DNA of 64,000 bases from Xylona heveae TC161 (lineage: Eukaryota > Ascomycota > Xylonomycetes > Xylonales > Xylonaceae), in assembly GCF_001619985.1 (NCBI RefSeq), contig NW_017264193.1, positions 1,865,726-1,929,725 of the forward strand, written 5' to 3'. Under the pieces are notes generated by a model. The model had not been told where the DNA came from. It did not search any database and was given only the letters and a program-made list of their open reading frames with translations. This document shows positions 55,975 to 64,000 of the stretch, piece after piece. Made by a program: the position numbers and the translations under genes. Numbering within the stretch: position 1 is the first letter of the stretch; each line of letters begins with the position of its first letter.

Positions 55975-56152
55975 GATGCTGGAAGCAGCTAGTGAAGAAA
56001 CCCGTGGCCAAATTATACCGGGTCTACAAATGCAACATAGAGGTCTTCCTAGTTTTCTTCATTGAGGTAATGCTATTGCAATTACCCAATATATAGAAAT
56101 GTATACTGACAGGAATTCGTTATTCGATCAAATCAAATTGCAATTACTTTTC

Positions 56153-56356
56153 TTAGATCTTCTGGAACAGGGTCTGGATTTCTGGAACAATCTGTATCTG
56201 TTTTGCTACTTGCTTGAGCAGTTCAAAATTGAGTTCATTGTTGGAGCGGAAAATAATACAATGCCTGATTAGGCCATTCGCCTCCTGAAAGGGAAGTTTA
56301 CAGCTCGCGAAAGTAATTTTCGTATCCAGACCCAATTTGTTTTTTGACGTCATCAC
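56153..56356 (-). other. Protein-like small open frame, unrecognised
   Basis: This 67-codon frame has natural amino-acid composition (for example LPFQEANGLIRHCIIFRSNN, then LLKQVAKQIQIVPEIQTLF) and ends at a proper stop. It lies between two decayed loci and may be the last exon of an unrecognised gene or a remnant. I recognise no family. Confidence 0.3.
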
Positions 56357-56600
56357 GATTCGCGCATAAATTCAGCTCCGATAACGCTGTCATTAAGCCA
56401 TCATTATACAGCCTAGTAATTATTGCGTATATCCCTTTTCGAGAAATTAATTTTGCCCTTCGGTTTATGCATCAAGACATTCCTGCTTTATAACAGCTTG
56501 TCGGATTGTTTCCAACTGGAGCGAACTACAATTGTTTACTTAGACGGGGTCAATCGAACTCCTCAACGTTTCTACTTCCCTGCTCACACATCAATTGAAG

Positions 56601-57975
56601 ATGGATTTTCTACGACCGTACTCTATAAATGTTCCCGAGCAAGAAATACAATACCTGAAACAGAAATTATCACTTACTCGCTTCCCCGATGAGCTTGACG
56701 AGGCGGCATGGAGCTACGGAGCCCCTCTAGCTGATGTCAAGAGGCTTGTTTCCCATTGGAGAGACAGCTTTGACTGGAAGAGTCAAGAGTCCCAATTAAA
56801 TAAACTCCCTCAATTTACAACGGCAATCAATATTGAAAATTTGGGGACTTGGATGTCCATTTTGTATACCAAAAGAGTGAAGTCGAGGAAGCCATTCCAC
56901 TTATCTTTTGTCATGGCTGTTAGGGCACTTCATTTCTATAGCTCCTCTACCATCCTGTTTGAGTCGAATATGAATTGAAATCCTAGAGTGAAAGTCTGAT
57001 CAAGTCGCAGGGCCTGGGAGCTTCATAGAGGTTGCAAAAATCCTCAAACCGTTGGCCAAAGGCAGTACAAATGCTCCAGCATTCCACGTTATCGCCCCGT
57101 CACTGCCAAATTTTGGCTTCTCAGAAGGTGTTAAAAAGAAAGGTTTCGGGCTCGAGCAATATGCTGAGACTTGTCATAAGCTCATGTTGAGTCTGGGTTA
57201 TTCTGAGTATGGTGAGTTCTTCCATAATTCCGCCACCATGACGTTTCTAATGATTCAAAAAAGTCACTCAAGGAGGAGATTGGGGATTCTACATCACTCG
57301 AACAATGGGTCGCCTCTTTCCAGACAATTGCAAGGTTTCTCATATCAATCTGATCGTCGCGTCGCCTCCTTCTTTCACAACCAACCCACTAATAGCCTGC
57401 AACATATCGTTACACCTTACTCGGAGAGAGAAAGGGTGGGACTCTCACGTACTATGCGATTTAACAATGAAGATTCGGGATATATGTTCGAACAGGGCAC
57501 GAAGCCACAGACACTAGGATACTCTTTACACGATAGCCCTGTGGGGCTGCTTGCATGGATATTCGAGAAACTGCATGACTGGACGGATAATTATCCGTGG
57601 ACCGATGATGAGATTTTGACCTGGATATCCATTTATTGGTTTTCTCGCGCTGGTCCCGCGGCCAGTCTGCGCATTTACTATGAAGCAAAACACGACCAAT
57701 CGCATTCGCGCGTGAAGACAACTCAGTGGATCTCACATGTGAAGCTTGGAGTAGCTTATCTGCCTAGGGAGATTATCATCGCTCCAAAAGCATGGGCAAG
57801 GTGTCTGGGTCCGGTGATCTACCAAAGCGAGAGTGATACTGGTGGCCATTTTTGCTCGTGGGAGAAGCCGAACATTATCATAGATGATCTCCGGAGTATG
57901 CTCGGAAATGATGGCGTTGCATATAGATCGATTCGGGGTAGAAGTGGGTATGATAAGGTCGACAGCAGGTTGTGA
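56601..57975 (+). pseudogene. Epoxide hydrolase pseudogene (alpha/beta-hydrolase, EHN domain)
   Basis: Close to fungal epoxide hydrolases that open epoxides to diols. The EHN N-terminal domain starts at MDFLRPYSINVPEQEIQYLK (56601). Two normal introns are visible (56919-57010 and 57212-57263), and the catalytic landmarks survive: HGWPGSF, GGDWGFY with the nucleophile Asp, and the GGHF His near 57840. The frame changes without splice signals at two places: about 56838, where the reading must jump so that GTW becomes GDLDVHFVYQKSEVEEAIPL, and about 57390-57420, before the segment GLSRTMRFNNEDSGYMFEQG. The last part runs to a stop at 57975 close to the family's normal end. The decay therefore looks recent. 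Sequencing error is an alternative. Confidence 0.75.
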
Positions 57976-60869
57976 TATCCGACTTTCAGCTGCTCTACTG
58001 ACCTAGCGGCTTTCAATCAGCCGTCGCAGCCGAGATTATTGTGCTTCAATTTTTATTATTGTTGTTTCCAAGGGGATAGCTCAAAGCTGAATGTCAGCCA
58101 AAACTGATCCCTTTCACATGCAAATATATTGGCATTAATGACGTGCCCAGCCGCCAGAGGTTTTTATAGGTGCCTGATTAGGGCTGGATTGACCGGTATG
58201 CACCACGTGATAGACTCAGCCTCAATGCTTTTCAGGGTCGATTTTTGCGCCGACAAAACCATCCATACTTACCTACCTAGAGATCCATTGAATCCTAATC
58301 GTCTTGTATCAGCGAGCTTGCTGACAAATAAATTTTTACCGCATGCTCTGCGGTAGTGTGGTCAGCAGCTTCTTAGGTACTAGCCACACCCTTCGAGGTT
58401 AAGGAAGATATTGCTTCTCATAGGGTCAAAGATTTAGCAGCGCATTCTACCCACACAGCATGCACTTGTATCTAGTGGACTTTTCAATGCACCTTTAGAT
58501 ACACGTCTGTCCGTCTGTTTGAGTCACTTATTTCCCGATCATCGACACCATGCTGTGTTCAAGGCAAAATCTGAGTGATAAAGTTATGATGACGTATTGA
58601 ATGGCTGTGTATCTTTGAACTCGGACATCTCTCGGCCGAGTAAACAAATTTATAGTTTACCAGCCGTCACAATCGGATGGAACGGTTCAAGATCAAACAT
58701 GAAACGATGAGCGATGAGATTAATTGCGGACATGGTCTCCGGAATTTATTCGCGCTGGCCGTTGTCGCTGTCTCATCTATATCGCACAGGATAGTTCCTT
58801 TACAGAGGGCACGTCGCAGAGGCTAGCTCCGTCTTTGGGGCGATCTGCATGTGCAAGTACCCGTCCCACATGCTGGGTGGGGGGGAGGATGATGTGTCAA
58901 AGTGGTAGCTGGATGGAACCTGAAGAAGAAAGGAATCACTTGGGGGATTCAACACTTGTCCTTGAAACCTCGACTGGAAAAGGGTCCGGGACAGCAACGG
59001 GGTTCTCGTACGAGTAGAACTTGCTCGTGGGAAGTTGGAAATCGAACACTAATTTACTCTACAAGCCCAGCTAGCCTATCTCTGACTGGCGTGGCCCGAA
59101 CCCCACATGTCTGGCGGGAGAGCGACGGAGCGCTTTTCGTTGTGGGTCCGTTAGTCCGGGGCAGGGAATCACCCCGGAGGTTGGAAACACGGATGTCGGC
59201 GAGGGGGGATGATGTTAATTGCAGTCAATTGTTTCCCTTTTGAGATGGCCATTGGGGACCTTTTTGCTCGATTTATGTGGCTACTACTAACCGCGACCAC
59301 TTGACAAGGAGGTAGAGTCATCATGGCGAAGATCCTTTCATCCTGAATCTTAGACTCTGCAGCACCCTTCAGTCTGTTTTGCCATCCGATTCCGGAGCTG
59401 CGACAAAGTAGTTCCGATTTGAGGCGCAAGAGACAAAAGCACGCGTATATGAGGGATCTCGTGCAGGTTTTATGAGCAAAAGGTTGAGCCGAGGCATGTC
59501 GGATTTTTCCGTTGCTCGTTTCGTCTGTCTCTCAACGGGGACAAGACCGAGAAGGGAAACGCGTGTGATTCTCCATTCAATGGGGAAAGTAAGCGGAGAG
59601 CCGCTTTAGGAGAGCCAAGTGCTTTTGAAGAGAGTGAGCCTTAATGCCTAAGGTATTAATGGTAATTACTGGGACTGTGAAATTGCAATCCTCAGTAAGA
59701 GACGGTATCCTAGGCACATGCATAAGGGCGGAAAATACAGCTGCGCACCCTGAGGATATGTAAGAAAGTAAATACTGAGTAGGCAGGGCGGGGGGTCGTT
59801 GGCTGCCAAGGTTCGCACGACAACCATAAGGAATGCAGCAAGGAAGGTTTTGTGAGATAATCCAAGCCCGCATGACCGCACCCTAGTCCCTGAGGCATTA
59901 TAGGCTGGAAGAGGGTTCATTTCATCGATCAACATGTGGGGCCCGAGTCTACCCGAGTGCATGTAGCTGCGACAAACATGGTTGGGTTGGAAGGGGCGGA
60001 AAACGAGGAAAGCTGCAGGAAGCACGATGATGCTGAATACGTACCTTAGGTAACTAAGGTCAGGTAGGTGACACTGATGATTACAGCATTACAGTAAAGG
60101 GGATGGGTGACGAAGATGATGATGATGACGATGCAGCATCAGGGTTGCGGGCTTACCTAATAATATTAATCCAGCTTTTCTTCCTTTCTTACCCCAGACA
60201 AGAATCAGCGCGTCACGACCCGGCGACTTTTCGAAGAGGGAAGACTCCGCCCCAAAAGAATTGGCCTAGAGAGTCCCCGCTAAGACGAGCAGGTGCGGCC
60301 GTTCCTCACCCATCCCACCCCTCCATTCACACCTTACCAAAAGAATCCCCCCTCCTAGGCCGTAATCCGACGCCATGCTCGCGTTTCCGTGCACGATTCC
60401 CCACAATTCCAAGGAGAAACACTCACTGGCCGCCCGGACCTTGTTCGTGACCTTTGAGCCGAACCTTCGCAGGAACCTCGTGCAGGGGGAACCGGAAAGG
60501 CAAAAGAGGAACCACACACGACGCTTAGAATACACATGACAACGGTTAGAGCAATTAGCCCCGGCCGGGCCAAGGGTCCTCACTTTCCCACCTTGCCCTT
60601 TCGAAGCCACGGACAATGAGTTCTCGCCCTCAGCAACTCTAAGCGCCGATTTGGTACTTAAACAATGCCGGGGCCCGATTCCAGACGTAATCTTCTCTGT
60701 CATTTGCATGTGTGCGTGCTCATCTTGTCGTGCATACGTTGAATCTACTCAATCTTTGCTCGGAAAAAAACAATGAGAGGAATGGACATGGTTTGCACGT
60801 AAAGCAAGCAAGGCAAACCTAACCAACAGAAAGGATTTGAACATTTCTACCGTTGCTGTCATCGTCGAC
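57976..60869. other. Intergenic 2.9 kb upstream of the zinc-cluster factor
   Basis: No frame with motifs on either strand. Short ACCTACCTAG (about 58270) and CTTAGGTAACTAAGG (about 60044-60058) elements occur, along with GAT microsatellite sequence at 60113-60133. The proximal part is presumably the promoter of the FarA/FarB-like gene. Confidence 0.45.
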
Positions 60870-63699
60870 ATGGCTGCCCTATCTGCCTCGGAACTGCAAG
60901 AACGGAAAAAGATGAAGAAGCGGAATGCATCGACTGCAGGTCTCTCAACCAACCCAAATCGGATTGTAAAGAGACGTGCCTCCAAAGCGTGTCAGTGTTG
61001 CCGCGCACGCAAAGTACGATGCAACGTTGTTGAACATGGCGCACCCTGCACCAATTGCAGGTTGGATGAAGTTGAATGTATTGTGGCCGAGAGTAAACGC
61101 CGCAAGTAAGCTGGTTTCCGACTTGGGTGGCCATCGGCAACACCCTTGCGGGTCAATGACTGATATACTAATATCCATTTTATAGGAAGTTTTGGGATAA
61201 GTCGGAGGCGAAACCCACCAGTTCCCCAGAGGGGTCAGTAAATGGATCATTTCGAAGTGCTTCTGAATCGTTTCCCGTATGCATGGAAGCTAGTAGTGTC
61301 TCTCCTCGCTCATCGACACATATGTCTTTTGATACCGATCGAAACCAGGGCCAGCATGTACCTCATCTGCTATGTTAGCCACCTTTTTCTCTTCATTACG
61401 ATTGGCGTCATTATGTCTTCCTAATGAACTAAAGCACTGACTTTTCTGTAGATCAGACTCGACAGCAACGGCTGAGCCTGCAAGAACAAAATCTAGAAAT
61501 TCCGATGAATGGTCCAGTGACATCTTCAGGATCAGTTCCTCGTGCAACGTCATTTGCCGCTCCTGATCCCGTTTTTGAGGATGTTTTCGGCCCGCAGCTA
61601 CAGTTTACTAGCCCTCCCTCTGGATCTTCCCTACCCAATTACATCAAACCGTTTCCGCCAAGAGTGGATGCGGATGATATTCAGTATCTGCAAACCAAGG
61701 GAGCCCTCGTCATCCCTGACACGCCGTTGCGCGATGCGCTTCTGAGAAGTTATTTCGAATACGTCCATGGATATATGCCATTGCTCGATATTCACGAGTT
61801 TCTCGGTGCTTTGGATCCGGCTGGATTTCAGGGGAAATCTAAGCTTAGCCTCCTTCTATTCCAAGCAGTGATGTTTGCTGGTACCGCATTTGTAGACATG
61901 GATTTTCTGCTTGCGGCAGGATTTTCGTCACGAAAAGCTGCAAGGAAATCATTCTTCCAGAGAGCAAGGGTACGAAGCACGTGTAGATATTCCAATTTGC
62001 AACGTTGGATTTGCTAATCTTTTTACAGCTACTGTACGATTTCGATTACGAGACGGACCGATTACCTCTCACTCAAGCTCTACTTCTCATGACCTACTGG
62101 TATGAGACGCCGGATGACCAAAAGGACACTTGGCATTGGATGGGCTTGGCAATTTCCATGTCCCATACCCTTGGGTTGCACCGCAATCATACCCGATCAA
62201 AATTGGACCCTAAAAAGAAAAGCCTCTACAAGAGAATATGGTGGTCCTGCTTTATGAGAGATCGTTTAGTTGCAATTGGTATGAGACGGCCTACGCGGAT
62301 AAAGCACGATGATTACGATGTATCGATGCTCTCGCTCGACGATTTCAATTTTGCACCTCTCCCTACCTGGTTTTGCCAGGCCGCACCAGAGTGCTCTCTC
62401 GCGGTGGATACGGAGAAGCAGCGACAGCTTGCCACAATGTGCATTGAAAAGGCAAAGCTGTGTCTCTGCATCAGTCATGTCCTTGGAACGCAATACTCTG
62501 TATTGAATGGACACCAATCTGTACAATATGAATCTGGAACTTCCAGATCGACAATCATGCTATTCCCCAAGAAACTTGATCCGGAAACGCAGGAGGTTCG
62601 CGTCTGTGACATGGAACTCAAGGGCTGGCAAAAGAATTTGCCCGAGGCTGCCAAGTACCGATCGCCAGCTGTGGATTACCTACCTCCTGGAGAACGCCCT
62701 CTGGTACTGCATCGCGCGCTTCTACATATGATTTATTATACTACTGTAAGTGCGCTGCACCGGCCTCAAGTTCTCCCATCGGGACCCTCTGGGGCTCCGA
62801 CACGACCGGAAGTTTCTCGGTTTCAAGACGATTCCCGGAGAAAGGTTCGAATGTCGGCAACGGAGATTACTCGAGTCGCTGGCGAACTTTATGCACTGGA
62901 CCTTGTACGATACTTGCCCACCACTGGAGTTACAGTCCTGCTACCTGCGGTGATTATACATCTTCTTGATATCAAATCCTTGGACGAACCGACTCGGCGC
63001 GTAAGCTTGCAAGGCTTCTACCAGTGCATGCAGGTCCTGCGCCAACTTCGAGATAATTATGCAGCTGCGGAATTTTCTACAATGTTCCTTGAGGCCGCCG
63101 TTCGAAAGGCCGATATCCAGCTAGCGCCTGGATCAGGTAGTTCACAGAAGCTATCGCAACGTGCAAATTTGGGGAAGCTAGTCAAGGCTGGGAAAACGGC
63201 AATATCGGTTGCTTCCCAGGCGGCGAATCTTACTCTTACGCCGCCTCCAGAAGTATCTAATGGTGTTTCGGACCGCGTTGATCCTGAGTCTGTTTCAGCT
63301 TTTGCGTCGGATGCGGAACAGCATGCCACCCACGATAGTATGGCGGGAGAGGTTGAATTTGTTCTCTCGTCCACTCCTCCGTCATCCGAGCACTTGGACA
63401 ATGAGCGCCTGTCGGGTGAGAAGCCGACTTTTCAGCCTCGTTTTGATAACTGTTTAGCTGGTTCCGAGTTCACTCCCGCGCCACTCATGGCGAATACGGC
63501 CACGTTGTTCGATAATGAAGTGGATGGAGATTTTGAATCACTTCTTGACCTTGATCATGGAACTAATTCCTTGTTTCACGGCACCGATTCCTCTGCTATA
63601 CACGGCGAGAGCAGTGGATTTACATTTGACATGGATTGGATGAACGATATTCAACCAAATTCGACTGATGGTTTTGACGGCATTGTGCTTGCCGTTTAG
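60870..63699 (+). CDS. Zn2Cys6 transcription factor, FarA/FarB/CTF1 family
   Basis: Regulator of fatty-acid and cutin/lipid use genes in related fungi, where FarA and FarB bind CCTCGG and induce beta-oxidation and lipolytic genes. CDS joins 60870-61105, 61186-61373, 61452-61969 and 62029-63699, 870 residues. The zinc cluster covers residues 41-70 with spacing C-x2-C-x6-C-x8-C-x2-C-x6-C (ACQCCRARKVRCNVVEHG), flanked by the basic runs KRRASK and KRRKKFW. The fungal-specific middle homology domain includes YFEYVHGYMPLLDIHEF, DYETDRLPLTQALLLMTYWY and KRIWWSCFMRDRLVAIGMRR. The C-terminal 250 residues are acidic and Ser-rich, suited to activation. FarA versus FarB cannot be settled by eye. The start at MAALSASEL (60870) is the first ATG of the frame; intron 1 lies just after the zinc cluster. 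Confidence 0.9.
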
Positions 63700-64000
63700 C
63701 GTCGGCTGGCGTCGTGCGGTCTTATTGTCTCTTTGGTTTATTTAATTTTTTTTTTTTTTAACTTCGATCATTTCGGCTGCAATTCGATAGCTCGGCCCAG
63801 GGTGGGCATGTGATATTATACTCAAAGTATCTTGGGGGGCGGGTATTGGGGGCGTACACGCGACTGATTACTTGAACTGGCGTCTTTGGCGGCTTTGGGG
63901 TTGGCATTTTCGGGCATTATTGCACGTCATTTATTAGGATGGGGTCGTATACTGAGTACTTGCGCAGTGTCAGTTGTCTTGTCTCACATGGACAGGTGGG
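63700..64000. other. 3' flank of the zinc-cluster gene
   Basis: T-rich sequence follows the stop codon (T run at about 63748-63759). No further gene begins before the window edge. Confidence 0.5.

Overview
The window comes from a filamentous ascomycete (Pezizomycotina), most likely a eurotiomycete. Genes are compact. Introns are about 50-200 bp with GT-AG ends and CTAAC/CTGAC-like branch sequences. The gene set (a FarA/FarB-type zinc-cluster factor, Ssd1/SsdA, Crh-type GH16, Bgl2-type GH17, DUF3405, a fungal luciferase-domain protein, a GPI-anchored Cu-only SOD) is typical of that group. I saw no CRISPR array, rRNA, convincing tRNA, prophage, secondary-metabolite cluster or intact transposon.

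Layout. 1-7 kb: promoter, leader and five-exon CDS of the RNA-binding pseudonuclease Ssd1 (+). 8.8-15.9 kb: a giant coiled-coil protein (-), candidate spindle-pole-body SnaD type. 17-18.4 kb: a UBE2S-type E2 (-) with a C-terminal LRRL tail. 19.1 kb: an IFI6/IFI27-like (ISG12) small membrane protein (+). 21-24.1 kb: a convergent cell-wall pair, GH17 beta-1,3-glucanase (+) and GPI-anchored Crh transglycosylase (-). 25.8-28 kb: a divergent pair, Gfa/CENP-V-like protein (-) and class-1 dihydroorotate dehydrogenase-like protein (+). 28.4-29.4 kb: a divergent 14-3-3-like protein (-). 29.4-33.2 kb: gene-poor, with one small Cys-rich protein. 33.2-38.6 kb: Myb/SANT-like protein (-), Emp24-type p24 cargo receptor (+), PSI-like membrane protein (-), luciferase-domain protein (-). 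40.9-43.4 kb: DUF3405 type II membrane protein (+). 45.5-46.6 kb: Cu-only SOD-like GPI protein (+). 47.4-48.3 kb: ARF1 GTPase (-). 49.3-51.6 kb: CorA-like membrane protein (-), at least nine exons. 52-53.9 kb: GNAT acetyltransferase and ribosomal protein L10a (uL1) (+). 55-58 kb: two decayed loci, one DUF3632-like and one epoxide hydrolase pseudogene. 60.9-63.7 kb: FarA/FarB/CTF1-like regulator (+).

The genes mostly look like independent housekeeping and cell-surface functions rather than an operon-like cluster. One loose theme is the cell surface: Ssd1 is known in yeasts to control translation of cell-wall mRNAs, and GH17, Crh, the GPI-anchored SOD and the p24 receptor all concern secretion or the wall. 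Exon structures were assembled by hand from splice signals and reading frame, guided by remembered family sequences. Starts of the SnaD-like, CorA-like, PSI-like and Myb-like genes are not fully resolved. I found no wholly new system. The most interesting items are the UBE2S-type E2, the class-1 DHODH-like enzyme with altered active-site residues, the IFI6-like protein, and a perfect CGG-N6-CCG palindrome.
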